From Dactylorhiza incarnata (lineage: Eukaryota; Streptophyta; Magnoliopsida; Asparagales; Orchidaceae): a stretch of 64,000 bases of DNA. Below, piece by piece: positions 23,652 through 33,913 of this stretch. The stretch lies in assembly GCA_033032865.1 (NCBI GenBank), contig JAWHQI010000009.1:12170001-12234000 (forward strand), read 5' to 3'. The notes below the pieces were generated by a model. It did no database searches. It saw nothing but the letters and a program-made list of their open reading frames with translations, and had not been told where the DNA came from. The translations under genes were made by a program, and so were the position numbers. Numbering within the stretch: the first letter of the stretch is position 1; each line of letters begins with the position of its first letter.

Positions 23652-24420
23652 TGTTGGATCGGTAGGCGCCCTTAGAGGGGGTGAACAAGGGTTTTACAAG
23701 CTTATATTATATTTTGAAATACTTGCTTATTATAAGAGATCAAAGTAGTGATTTTGTTTAAAGATCTAAATTGTTTTATAATAAAGGAGAGGATAATAAA
23801 CAATTTAGAGAAATGAAGAACAAATCAATTTTATTACACAAAGAGAGACATGTTTATTATTAATAAAATTGATTACAAAATTTTGATTTCAATGACGCTA
23901 GAAATCAAAGCGAAATATGAAAGACTCTTTTTATTTTCTATACCGACTCGTATCCCCATAAACCGGTTGGCTTTAGCCGATCCTTCCCCGGATACGGCCT
24001 CAAGCCGCTCTAGCCAACCCTTCCCCGGATATGGCCTCGAGCACCCCCTAGACCTACACCCTAGACCTAGTTGCCAACACGAGGCGAATTTCTGCCCTAA
24101 GTCCTACCCAGACCTAGTAGCCAACTCGAGGCGAATTTACTACACGATTTAAAAGAGATGGATAAATGAAATAACAACAATATAAAAACTCCATATATGG
24201 ATCTCTTTGGAGAAGTGGACGAAGGTCCGCAGAGTATGATCGTAGTTGATGCGGTCTTTTGTCACGATGATGACGTGTGTTGAAATTTTCTCCACGGATC
24301 TCCTTAAGCCTTTATGGATTTGTGGGAGTATCTCTCTGAACCTTCCTCTCTATGTTGTGGCACTGGAATTTTGGATCTGAAGAGGATGATGAAGACGGAT
24401 CCAAGGGGTCCTTTTTATAG

Positions 24421-24430
24421 CCTTGGAGCT
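24421..24430 (-). promoter_or_regulatory. TATA box of S3 LTR
   Basis: The minus strand reads CTATAAAAAG. A palindrome-like GCTAGCGCC..GCTATCGC begins seven bases upstream of it (24438). Confidence 0.65.
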
Positions 24431-24437
24431 AGCGCCT

Positions 24438-24735
24438 GTGCTATCGCTACCGCCGGCGCTATCCCGGTTTAGTAAATATTCTCCGCGTGAGAATCCTTCA
24501 TTTTAAGCAAGCCGACCGCCTTCCTCTATTGCTTTGCGCTACCGTCGGCGCTATCAGCTACCGTCGGCTCTATCTGCTTTCTATATATGCATCCCGCTAG
24601 CTTGAATTTCACTTTTGCGCTTTCAAGCGCTAGCGCCTGCGCTAGCAGCTACCTCCTGCTTTAGCAGCTACCGCCTGCTTTAGCAGCTACCGCCTGCTCT
24701 AGCAGCTACCGACTGAGCTACCGCCTGCTCTAGCG
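24438..24735 (-). repeat. Array of GCTAGCGCC / CTACCGCC dyad units in S3 U3
   Basis: Variants of GCTAGCGCCTGCGCTAGC and AGCTACCGCCTGCT occur about ten times, mostly 18-24 bp apart between 24600 and 24735. The same word family recurs in the S3 interior at 62652-62700. Confidence 0.8.
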
Positions 24736-24892
24736 GCCAGTTTTGAGTTTTGGCTCCAAACTTGGGCTCAACATTTATGTTATCCTTGAGTCATGTGGAC
24801 TTGTTTTCCTGCACACTTAAACACACAAGATCAAATACACATAGAATTTGTTATTCTCAAACCTAGGAGATGCGGAAGACCATGTTCCAACA

Positions 24893-24907
24893 AACTCCCC
24901 CTTTTGA
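24893..24907 (-). other. S3 polypurine tract
   Basis: The minus strand reads TCAAAAGGGGGAGTT directly before the LTR start TGTTGG. Confidence 0.85.
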
Positions 24908-26102
24908 TAATAACAAATTCATTAATGATAAATCAGGGCATTAATATATAAGCATGATGAAATTTACTTGTGTGTGTATGAGAGAGTGATGACTTAGGAT
25001 AATTATCGATTTTAGCATTTAGAATTGCTCCCCCTAAATACATGCTCCCCCTAAGTGAATGCTCCCCTAATATGTAAGCTATCATCTTAATTAAGCATAT
25101 TAGTTTTCTATTTTGATAGCAGATTATATTTATCATGTTAGTTCTCCCCCTTTTGTTATTGGCAAAAGTGGGTAAGGAGACACCACTTAAAAGTTGATAA
25201 TAAGATAAAGGCATGATCGAGCTTTTTAGAGAGAATGAAATAATAAGGAGTTTTAGAGTAATTTTTATAGAGATAGATCCGAGTTTTTAGCTTAAAGATG
25301 AACAATATAACATTTTCCAAGTTATCCATATTATAATGTTAGTTTTCTCCTTTATATAAGAGTTTTAGGCATAAAAAGGTAATGATTTCCAAATAACCAA
25401 TCTACCCAGACAATATATCTACACCCTAGCCCCGTACTAAGTGACGGAGGGGCATGAGGAGCTGCATACATGCCGTAGGTTGGGGTGTTAGTCCCATATA
25501 TGCAAACACTAGACAAAACTCACCCTAGCACTCTCTCCTCCCAGTGCCTCGCAAGGCCCTATTGGAACCCTCCCCGGTTAAGGACAAGACATGACTAGAG
25601 ATAAGGTTATCTAATGTCTACAACCCTACGCCCCCGCTATGGTGAGAAATGAAGTTATGGGTAATAATTATTGGAAACATTTAAGCGTGTTAAATCAAAT
25701 TATAATTTCATAGCCAATGGGTTTTTATATTTGAATTCTTAAAGAAAAGTTCCAGAGCTAATTTGAAATCCATTAATAAATCAGAGTTTTAGCATTACAA
25801 TATTTGTGTTAGAATAACCAATATAAATTCTACCAAGCAAGTCTACCATTTGTTGAAAAGGAATTTTGGTATTTAAGACTTTGATATAAGCATGAAAGCG
25901 CAAGGTAGAAATATATGGTGATGATGCGAAAGACTTATAGAAATACAAGAAACATCTTATTGTAATCAATGATGATCCATAAAAAGATATATGAGTTAAA
26001 TTTCATAAAGAAGATGGTTTTGTAAATCATTGTTCAAGTAAAATCTTTAAGTTTAACAATAAAGTAACCAAGCATGAAATAATGTTATCAAAAAGAGATT
26101 AT
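24908..26102 (-). other. S3 3' untranslated interior with repeated PPT motifs
   Basis: No coding region is supported. Extra PPT-like AGGGGGAGC words occur at 25027-25069. A near copy of the PPT with its flank (CTTTTGCC..AAAAGGGGGAGAA) is at 25141-25168. A GC-rich block at 25405-25645, flanked by AT-rich sequence, is unexplained. The segment ends at the Sire2 insertion point. Confidence 0.65.
26098..26102. repeat. Sire2 target-site duplication, left copy
   Basis: ATTAT here; ATTAC at 37159-37163. Four of five bases agree, so one base has probably mutated. Confidence 0.65.
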
Positions 26103-26884
26103 TGTTGGATCGTATGACGCCCTTAGAGGGGGGGGTGCATAAGGGTGTGTTTAAAATATAAGTTTTACTTAATAATTTTTAAACAGATTTTACTTTACTA
26201 AAAAAATTACTTATAAACACTTTCAAACCAATGCAATTTTTGTATTAAACAAAACACAAATTTCTAAGATAAGGATTATGCCACCAAATATGTAATTAAA
26301 GAAAAAGACATAATTATATTAATCATGAAATTTGCATACAATAAAAATGATCTTAACAATGCTTAAGATCAAGGCACAATTATGTTAATAAAAAATTCAA
26401 CAATTTTGTTTTACCAATCCTTCTCCCAAGGATCGGAAGGCTATCACTTGTCTCTCCCAAGACCAAGCCCAAGCCTATCCTCTAGATCTTCCCAAGATCT
26501 AGATGTAGCACACAAGGCCACGATTTCCCACCAAGTCACGCAAGGACTTGGACGCTCCGCACAAGGAAGCGATTTTCCCCTAAGCCACGCAAGGACTTAG
26601 ACGCCGAACGCAAGACGACGATTTCTCTACCAATACAAAATGAAATGTGTGTAAATGAAAATACAATATGAAAAGAACAACTCCCTAGAATTTCAGATCT
26701 CTGAAAGGATGGTTGAAGCCTCGAGATGATCGTTGATGTAGAAGCGCGCCCGATCTCATCTTCAATCTTCAATCCTTCTTTGCACAAATGGGAGTTGAAG
26801 AGGTTCTGGAGCTCTCTGGTTCGTATGCACTCAGGAAGGAACTTGGAATTCTCAATGCATAGAATGCACGAACACAAGGAGTCA

Positions 26885-26892
26885 ATTTATAG
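26885..26892 (-). promoter_or_regulatory. TATA box in Sire2 3' LTR
   Basis: CTATAAAT on the minus strand; 8 bp separate it from the nearest TGTCGCC dyad (26901-26916). The 5' LTR copy is at 36678-36685. Confidence 0.65.
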
Positions 26893-26900
26893 AAAATCGC

Positions 26901-27230
26901 TGTCTCCTAGGCGACATCGACTGTCGGAATTTTCCGACAGCGCTAAACTGCCGTTGGAGTGTCGTCGTGCGGGCAGTTGCTGTAACCGCTGAGCTGTCGC
27001 CTGGGCGACATCGATGTCGGAATTCCGACAGCGCAAAACTGCCGGTCGTGGTGGTGTCGTGGGCAGTTGTTGAAACCTCCGAGCTGTCGCCTGGGCGACA
27101 TTGCTGTCGGATTTCCGACAGCTCAAAACTGCCTTTCGTCGTGCTGTCGTGGAGGGAAGTAGTTGTAACTTCTCTGCTGTCGCCTGGGCGACATCACCTG
27201 TCGGAATTTTCCTACAGTGAAATTTTCCTA
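26901..27230 (-). repeat. Tandem palindrome units (about 92 bp) in Sire2 3' LTR U3
   Basis: Each unit holds TGTCGCCTGGGCGACA followed by a second dyad of the TGTCGGAATTCCGACA type. The first dyad occurs at 26901 (mutated), 26995, 27085 and 27178. The 5' LTR repeats the array 9793 bp to the right. The array abuts the TATA box on its upstream side. Confidence 0.9.
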
Positions 27231-27365
27231 CATTCAAATTTAGCTCCAGCGGAAATGTGAACATCTCATACCTGTTACCTGCACACCATTAATAAAAATA
27301 GAATCAAATACAAACGGGACTTTGTTATTATCAAACCGGACGAGTGCGAAACGCATGCTCCAACA

Positions 27366-27380
27366 ATCTCCCCCTTTTGA
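27366..27380 (-). other. Sire2 polypurine tract
   Basis: The minus strand reads TCAAAAGGGGGAGAT immediately before the 3' LTR. Confidence 0.9.
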
Positions 27381-27486
27381 TAATAACAAATCCGTATAAA
27401 AAGAAATCATGTCTATTTAGATTGTTGATTTTAACATTTGGTGTGTGCACAGAAATAACATGATATATTTCTCTTAAAATAAATAA

Positions 27487-27676
27487 ACTCCCCTTATATG
27501 AAAGCTCCCCTTAAATGAATGCTCCCCCTAAATGTATGCTCCCCCTAAATGTATGCTCTCCCTAAATGTTAAAGTAAGTTGAAATGATGTATTGGTTAGG
27601 TGGAATATTTAGGTGTAATATATTTGAGATTTCTTGAATATACCTATAATTCTCCCCCTTTTGGTATTAGCAAAAT
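27487..27676 (-). repeat. Sire2 multi-PPT cluster
   Basis: Four to five AGGGGGAGC(AT)-type words lie at 27487-27570. A near duplicate of the main PPT with its flank follows at 27651-27676 ('tctcccccttttggtattag'). Multiplied PPT motifs upstream of the 3' LTR are a reported Sirevirus trait. S3 has the same arrangement at 25027-25168. Confidence 0.8.
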
Positions 27677-28728
27677 GTAATATGAGATAAAGGAGTAGTT
27701 CTTAAGGGAAAAGATATAGGATGTAGAAATGAAGAGTAAGCGGAAGCACTTTGTTGGAAATGATTGAAGTTCATGAAATAATAGGTATATGCCCTAGTAT
27801 GAATAAACTCATGAAGAGACGGTATAGCCATATGAAGTAAGAAAATAAAATAACTTAAACATGATTAAGTTCATTTGAAAGTATCATAGAAAGACACAAT
27901 AGTGGATAGAAATTTGGAATATTTTCGGTCCAATTCTCATGAGATGAATGTTTATATAACATAATGATGTGTACATGTGATACTTAGATCAAACATATGA
28001 AGTTATTTAATGTACATGATCATGAAATGGAGAACATAATATAAGCATATAAAGTCAACTTTTACGTTGAAGATATAACACAAGAAGGATAGCAAACCAT
28101 TTTTCTTTTGCACAAGACACTTTACAATTCTTTCCAAGGTGCTTAACCTCACAATGCTCATTAAGACTTATCAGGAGGGTAAGTAGTGCTTGGTGGAGTA
28201 TCCTTGTCTTTAATTTTAACCTTATTTTTTTTATCACATATTTTGTGATATCTTAATTTTGAGATATTAATAATTTTTTAATTGACCAAGGATCTCCGAA
28301 TTCACTTAAAACGCAAAAGATGGTGTATATTTTGTTGTGCTAACAAATCAAGGTTGAAAGTTGTATTTATGAAGTGCTATTTTATTATGTTAAGGCAAAT
28401 ATGATTCATGTATATATTAAATAAAAAGACATACGTATTGATCAAAAGAAGTGAACGTGATAGTTCATTATGATAGATAAACAATTTCTCATACTTAGAG
28501 GCATGTGAAAACAATTTCCAATGGTCTAAACAACTAAGTAGGAGTGTCAATACGGTGATAGCTTGGAAATGAAATCATATAATCATGTAAGAGCCATTTG
28601 TTAAAATAAAAAGCACATGGTTTGGCATCAATTCATGAGTTGTAGCATTAATAAGGACATACAACTATTGTAAAGCATCAAAGGGACCAAAAACTGAAGA
28701 TTAATCAAATCGGGAACTGTTGGAAATT
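27677..28728 (-). other. Sire2 3' non-coding region
   Basis: AT-rich sequence without a credible coding frame. A block at 28090-28200 ('ttctttccaaggtgctt' to 'agtagtgcttggtggag') is strongly conserved in S3 (61700-61800). Confidence 0.6.
28090..28200. other. Conserved Sirevirus non-coding block
   Basis: Shared phrases with S3 61690-61805 are 'attctttccaaggtgct', 'aacctcacaa', 'attaagacttatca' and 'agtagtgcttggtggag'. A shorter third copy is at 61557-61622. Most of the rest of these 3' regions is diverged, so this block appears to be selected or recently exchanged. Confidence 0.65.
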
Positions 28729-28772
28729 TCCGACAGTCACTGTCGCCTGGGCGACAGACAAAAACATAAATA
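28728..28772 (+). promoter_or_regulatory. Probable promoter of the Sire2 antisense gene
   Basis: A GGAAATTTCC dyad core ending CCGACAG is followed by TGTCGCCTGGGCGACA (28741-28756) and, nine bases on, the TATA-like ATAAATA (28766-28772). The LTR promoter has the same dyad with an 8-bp gap to its TATA box. A leader exon of about 70 bp and a donor splice site follow. The start site is not proven. Confidence 0.5.
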
Positions 28773-28866
28773 CGGCTTTGGACCGAGTCAAACCCTATTG
28801 TGCATCATTTCCTGGAGTTAAGAACGAGAGGAAGCTGTCGGAGTTCGGCGACATCCTAGATCTAAG

Positions 28867-29389
28867 GTATGGTTTTTTATTTTTAAGTGTTTTGACTCAA
28901 AATTTTTTAGGGATTTTTTATTTTAGATAGGGGAGATGATAAAAGATGTTTGTTTTTTATTTTCCCTTTGATGAATGGTGTAGATCTTGGAAGTTTTGTG
29001 TTTTAAAAGAGTAGATCTAGTGTAAAGCAAATGGATCTTGTTGGATCTTGGTGAAAGATGTTTTGATTTTGTGATTTTCGTGGTTGAAGGTTTGCATTTG
29101 TACATAGTTTATTTTTCAAAATGGAGGATTTGCCTTTTGGAAGAGGGTTGAAGATGATGAATAGTAAAGGATATGGAGAAGATGTAGATTTGAAAAAAAT
29201 ATTTTTTTTTTTTTTGAAACTTGATGTTGAAATAAACTTGATTTTGAGTAGATCTGGAAGTGTATGTACAAAATTTCGAGAGAAGTTCTCTGGAGTACTG
29301 TTTGAATTTTTGGACAGTCACTGTCGCCTGGGCGACAGTGTTCCTGTGCACAGCACATGTTTAATCCATTTTTGATATGGTATTTGCAG
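28867..29389 (+). other. Probable leader intron of the Sire2 antisense gene
   Basis: The donor is AAG|GTATGG (28867) and the acceptor TATTTGCAG (29389), two bases before the ATG at 29391. The interval is T-rich on the plus strand, as plant introns are, and holds a further TGTCGCCTGGGCGACA at 29322-29337. Confidence 0.5.
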
Positions 29390-29390
29390 A

Positions 29391-30506
29391 ATGGCTTCCA
29401 GTTCTAAAGCGCGAAGGAGTACTTCGGAAGATGCGCATAGTTCGTATCAAGTTTTTCCTGGGGTGGAGAAAGCCATAGTTGGAGTAGCGAAATATGTTGA
29501 ATTTGATTCGCCGAAGCACGATCATATCTATGATCGGCTTGCGAATGCAGGTATACTTTCAATAATCACAGCAGATTCGTTCTCCTCCTTTTTGATTCGT
29601 GAATTTTATAATCATTTGGAAGACCCAAATTTCACTGAATTGGATGGGGGGGTTAGATCAAGAATCCAGGGTCAACATGTAGAAATAACACGTGTTGATC
29701 TAAGAGAGGAATTCGGACTACTGATGAGTGAAAATATGCCGGATATAGTGGAGAGTTATAGAAAAGATAGAGATTGGACCCTTGTAAACATGAGTTTACA
29801 TGGGAGTCAAAAGAAGACTCTAACCACTGAAGTTACGTCACTCACTCCGGATGCTTTTTTAGTTCAAGATATATTAAGGAACTCAGTCATGTTGAAGAGT
29901 GGAGATACAAGGAGTATCACGGCTCAGTTGACCCTCATTACTTACTTCATTATGGAGGATGAACCTTTCGATGTGGCAGACTTCATACTCTCCCAGATTC
30001 GGTATGCGTTTAGATTAAAGCATCCAAAATGGGTGAAGGTTCATACGCTGCAAATGGGGGCGATAATTCAGCGTATATTATATAAGAAGTACGGATGGAT
30101 AGCTCAAGATTCATATTTTGATGATTGTTATCCAGAGATATATTATACGGGTACTATGAAAGTGAAGAAGACGCATAAAAAGGCCCATCCTGGAATTGAG
30201 ATTAGAGAGCCGCCAATGCCTAGGGCAGGATCACTTCGAGAGTCTATTGATGATCTACGTGATTCACTAGAGGATCACAAGAAAGAAGTGAAGAAGGATC
30301 GGAGTAGAATGCAGAAGTTCATGAAATTTCTTGTGAAAGGTCTGAAGCTAAAGCCAACTCCGGAGGAAGAGGCCGAATGGCAAGTTCCAGACGAAGAACC
30401 GCCACGGCAATCGGTGAGGCAGACTCGACGTGGTAAAGCCGTGAGACGAGGACCTCCAGAAGACTGTCCAGAGAGCAGCGGGGCTGGTTTTGAGGATTCT
30501 GAGTAG
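29391..30506 (+). CDS. Antisense accessory protein of Sire2, putative-plant-transposon-protein-like
   Basis: An unbroken 371-codon frame starts at an ATG and runs opposite to gag-pol. Residues 64-110 (SFSSFLIREFYNHL, then VRSRIQGQHVEITRVDLREEFGL) resemble the 'putative plant transposon protein' family (Pfam Transposase_32), in which a V/IREFY motif is followed by an RG..V/I...IN.YFGL-like stretch. Residues about 275-320 are charged and heptad-like (SLRESIDDLRDSLEDHKKEV), probably a coiled coil. The tail is basic, then acidic. No catalytic triad is visible, so 'transposase' should not be taken literally. Dyads flank the gene on both sides (28741 and 30532-30572), and a leader intron is likely. 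It converges on the end of pol. Confidence 0.7.
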   Translation: MASSSKARRSTSEDAHSSYQVFPGVEKAIVGVAKYVEFDSPKHDHIYDRLANAGILSIITADSFSSFLIREFYNHLEDPNFTELDGGVRSRIQGQHVEITRVDLREEFGLLMSENMPDIVESYRKDRDWTLVNMSLHGSQKKTLTTEVTSLTPDAFLVQDILRNSVMLKSGDTRSITAQLTLITYFIMEDEPFDVADFILSQIRYAFRLKHPKWVKVHTLQMGAIIQRILYKKYGWIAQDSYFDDCYPEIYYTGTMKVKKTHKKAHPGIEIREPPMPRAGSLRESIDDLRDSLEDHKKEVKKDRSRMQKFMKFLVKGLKLKPTPEEEAEWQVPDEEPPRQSVRQTRRGKAVRRGPPEDCPESSGAGFEDSE

Positions 30507-30531
30507 TTTCATCAGGCTGCTGCTGCTGATT

Positions 30532-30572
30532 GATGTCGGAAATTTCCGACATCCACTGTCGCATGGGCGACA
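30532..30572. repeat. Palindromes after the Sire2 antisense gene
   Basis: 30532-30553 is a perfect 22-bp palindrome (half-site GATGTCGGAAA). TGTCGCATGGGCGACA follows at 30557-30572. The pair has the same order as in the LTR units and at the antisense promoter. Confidence 0.9.
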
Positions 30573-30796
30573 GTGAACTTCTTCAGATGTTGTTTTCTGT
30601 TAGTGAACTTGAACTTATGTTGTTTTCTACTGTTTTTATGGAACAATATTGATGTAATATTAATGATGTGTGAATTTTTGTTAAGTAATTTTAAATTCTA
30701 TGGTTTGATTTTAAAATTTAGGTTTTTCCTTTTTTTTTTAAATGTATAGGTTTTGTGATTTTTTTTAAATTTTATAGGTTTTAAGTAGTGATATAT

Positions 30797-33700
30797 TCAT
30801 TGTGAAATGTCTAGGATTCCCAATTCTAGCCTAAGCATAGAAAAACGGGAATCCGGTAACGGTTTAGTGAATATATCCGCTAGTTGATTTTCCGTGCCTA
30901 TAAAGTTGATTTTTATATTACCCTTCTTAATATGATCCCTTATAAAATGATGTCGGACATATATATGCTTAGATCTAGAATGTAATATGGGATTGTTAGT
31001 TAAGTCTATAGCACTTTTATTGTCACACTTTAATTCTACACTACTTTGTTGCATGCCAAAATCTTCTAACGTTTGTGACATCCAAAGAGCTTGGGCACAA
31101 CAACTACCTAGTGCAATATATTCGGCCTCGGTAGTAGAGAGGGCAACAGAATTCTGTTTCCTACTCGACCATGAAATAAGTGAAGGGCCGATAAAATGAC
31201 AAGTGCCACTAGTGTTTTTCCTATCTAAAGAACACCCCGCATAATCGGAATCCGAAAAACCATGTAAAATAAAGGAATCATTATGAGGATACCATAATCC
31301 TAATTTAGATGTTTCTATAAGATACCTAAAGATGCGTTTCACCGCTTTTAAATGTGATTCTTTAGGATTAGCTTGAAATCTAGCACATAAACATACGGCA
31401 AACATAATGTCAGGTCTAGATGCGGTTAAATACAATAAAGACCCTATCATACTTCTATAAAGGGTTTGTTCAATTGAAACGCCACTTTCATCTTTTCCTA
31501 ATTTTAGTGAAGTACTCATAGGAGTGTTTGCATGCTTAAGATTTTCAAATCCAAATCTTTTTAACATATCATGAATATATTTGGTTTGACGTATAAAAAT
31601 ACCATCATGTTTTTGTGTAATTTGAAAACCTAGAAAATATGAAAGTTCTCCAACCATACTCATTTCAAATTCATTTTTCATAATTTGAACTACTTCATTA
31701 CACAACTCTTCATTAGTGGCTCCAAAAATAATATCATCAACATAAATTTGCAAAATAACTAAATCATGATCAATTTGCTTAATGAAGAGTGTAAAATCAG
31801 CACTTCCTATTTTATAATCGTGCTTTAACAAATATTGAGTTAATCGATCATACCAAGCACGAGGCACATGTTTTAATCCATAAAGCGCTTTATCTAATTT
31901 ATAAACATAATTTGGATATTTCTCATTTATAAAGCCAGGGGGTTGTTCTACATAAACCTCCTCTTTTATATACCCGTTTAAAAATGCGGTTTTGACATCC
32001 ATTTGATATAATTTAAATATTTTAAAACAAGCAAATGCAAGAAATATCCTAACCACTTCTAATCTTGCTATGGGTGCAAAAGTTTCATCAAAATCTACCC
32101 CTTCAATTTGTGCATAACCTTTTGCAACTAATCTGGCTTTATTTCTAACAATTCTAGATTCATTATCCATTTTATTTTTAAAAATCCACTTAACACCAAC
32201 TACAGGACGATTTTTGGGTCGTTCTACAAGATTCCAAACCTTATTACGTTCAAAATTATTAAGTTCTTCATTCATAGCTAAAAACCAAAATTCATCATTT
32301 AAAGCGGTGGAAACATCTTTTGGTTCTATTTCAGAGACAAAACAAAGGTTTGAAAATAAAACATGTAGCGATGAACGAATACTAACCCCTTTTTGCGGAT
32401 CTCCAATGATAAGCTCCTTTGGATGATCCTTTGAAAACCTCAATTCACTTGGAGGCTCATATCCTTCTCTTTCTTCTACTTCTCTATCTCCTTCTTCTCG
32501 TTCTCCTTCTCTTTCTTCTTCTTTTCCTTCTTCATTTTCTCCAAGTTCTTCATCATCATTCTCCACCGTGGGAAGGAGTTCATCTTCTTTTCCTGTAGTT
32601 TTCTTTTCTACACATGAAGCAAACTCATCAAACCTAACATGAATAGACTCTTCAACTATTTTTGTTCTTTTATTAAAAATCCTATAAGCTTTACTAGTTG
32701 AAGAATAGCCAATAAAAATACCTTCATCACATTTTTCATCAAATTTTCCTAAGGAATCTTTAGAATTCAAAATAAAACATTTACAACCAAAAACTTTGAA
32801 ATAAGAAACATTTGGTTGTTTACTAAAAATTAATTCATAAGGAGTTAATTTTAAAATAGGGCGAAGCATTACTCTATTAATTACATAACATGCCGTACTA
32901 ACCGCTTCAGCCCAAAAAGATTTTGGTAATTTAAATTCAGATAACATCGTACGGGCTAACTCTTGAAGAGTTCTATTTTTCCTCTCCACTACACCATTTT
33001 GCTGTGGTGTGCGTGGAGCGGAAAATTCATGTTTAATTCCTAACTCCGTACAAAAAGAAATAAACTTTTCATTTTCAAATTCTCCTCCATGATCCGATCG
33101 TATGCGTTTAATTTTTAACTCAAATTCATTTTGAATACGCAAACATAATTTTGAAAATTCTGAAAATGCATCGGATTTTGAGGTTAGAAATAAAGTCCAA
33201 CAAAAACGAGAATAATCATCAATCAATACAAATGTGTATTTTCTACCTCCTAAGCTAGAAATTCCAATTGGCCCAAATAAATCCATATGTATTAATTGAA
33301 GTGGCCTAGTGGTAGAAATAATATTTTTACTTTTAAAAGATGATTTTGAAAATTTTCCTTTTTGGCAAGGCACACATAGTGAAGAAGATAAATTTCCATT
33401 TAATAATGGTAAACCTTTAATTAATTTATCTTTTGAAAGTTTTGAAATTAACTTGGCACTAGAATGTCCAAGTCGCCTATGCCATAAATCTAATTCATCA
33501 TTTTTTGATAAAAAACATTTTAAGGTAGAATTTGAAAAATCAAGAAATTTAATCATATATACATTATGACATCTAGGTGCGGTAAAAACAATTTCATTTG
33601 TTTTGGAATTAATAATTTTGCACAAATTTATAGAAGATTCAAATAAAACATTTAAACCCTTATCACATAATTGACTAATAGAAATCAAATTATGCTTTAA

Positions 33701-33913
33701 TCCTTCTACAAATAGAACATTTGAAATTGAAAAATTTTCGTTACCCACAACTCCGATGCCGATGATTTTTCCTTTTCCATTGTCTCTGAAAGTAACAACT
33801 CCTCCTTTCTTCATCTCTAGGCTAAGGAACTTCTCTTCATTGTCCGTCATGTGTTTTGAACAGCCCGAGTCCAAGTACCACACGTCTTCTTTGTCCTTAG
33901 CCTGCCAACACAC
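30797..33913 (-). CDS. pol: Sire2 pol (protease, integrase, RT, RNase H)
   Basis: This is a 1038-codon frame in Copia order. Protease: [12 protein letters not shown] at residues 12-23. Integrase: [17 protein letters not shown] and CVPCQKGK (zinc site), then [17 protein letters not shown] and [13 protein letters not shown] for D, D and [19 protein letters not shown] and [11 protein letters not shown]. RNase H: SDSDYAG and [11 protein letters not shown], ending [16 protein letters not shown]. It is open throughout. An in-frame TAG (33916-33914) separates it from the gag tail in a position where relatives have glutamine, so it is not reachable without readthrough. Confidence 0.93.
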   Translation of the reverse strand: MCWQAKDKEDVWYLDSGCSKHMTDNEEKFLSLEMKKGGVVTFRDNGKGKIIGIGVVGNENFSISNVLFVEGLKHNLISISQLCDKGLNVLFESSINLCKIINSKTNEIVFTAPRCHNVYMIKFLDFSNSTLKCFLSKNDELDLWHRRLGHSSAKLISKLSKDKLIKGLPLLNGNLSSSLCVPCQKGKFSKSSFKSKNIISTTRPLQLIHMDLFGPIGISSLGGRKYTFVLIDDYSRFCWTLFLTSKSDAFSEFSKLCLRIQNEFELKIKRIRSDHGGEFENEKFISFCTELGIKHEFSAPRTPQQNGVVERKNRTLQELARTMLSEFKLPKSFWAEAVSTACYVINRVMLRPILKLTPYELIFSKQPNVSYFKVFGCKCFILNSKDSLGKFDEKCDEGIFIGYSSTSKAYRIFNKRTKIVEESIHVRFDEFASCVEKKTTGKEDELLPTVENDDEELGENEEGKEEEREGEREEGDREVEEREGYEPPSELRFSKDHPKELIIGDPQKGVSIRSSLHVLFSNLCFVSEIEPKDVSTALNDEFWFLAMNEELNNFERNKVWNLVERPKNRPVVGVKWIFKNKMDNESRIVRNKARLVAKGYAQIEGVDFDETFAPIARLEVVRIFLAFACFKIFKLYQMDVKTAFLNGYIKEEVYVEQPPGFINEKYPNYVYKLDKALYGLKHVPRAWYDRLTQYLLKHDYKIGSADFTLFIKQIDHDLVILQIYVDDIIFGATNEELCNEVVQIMKNEFEMSMVGELSYFLGFQITQKHDGIFIRQTKYIHDMLKRFGFENLKHANTPMSTSLKLGKDESGVSIEQTLYRSMIGSLLYLTASRPDIMFAVCLCARFQANPKESHLKAVKRIFRYLIETSKLGLWYPHNDSFILHGFSDSDYAGCSLDRKNTSGTCHFIGPSLISWSSRKQNSVALSTTEAEYIALGSCCAQALWMSQTLEDFGMQQSSVELKCDNKSAIDLTNNPILHSRSKHIYVRHHFIRDHIKKGNIKINFIGTENQLADIFTKPLPDSRFSMLRLELGILDISQ

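Larger units (their letters stand above)
23652..24892 (-). repeat. S3 3' LTR
   Basis: In plus orientation it runs from TGTTGGATCGG (23652) to TTCCAACA (24892), 1241 bp. The first 45 bases closely resemble the Sire2 LTR start, while most of the rest is diverged. The partner LTR lies right of the window. CAACG (23647-23651) is the expected target duplication. Confidence 0.82.
26103..27365 (-). repeat. Sire2 3' LTR
   Basis: In plus orientation TGTTGGATCG (26103) to TCCAACA (27365). It matches 35896-37158 base for base in length. The TATA box is at 26885-26892 and palindrome units lie at 26901-27230. Confidence 0.95.

Noticed and set aside
29109..29375. Short frames on both strands near 29110-29375
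   Set aside because: They fall in the probable leader intron and contain low-complexity T runs.
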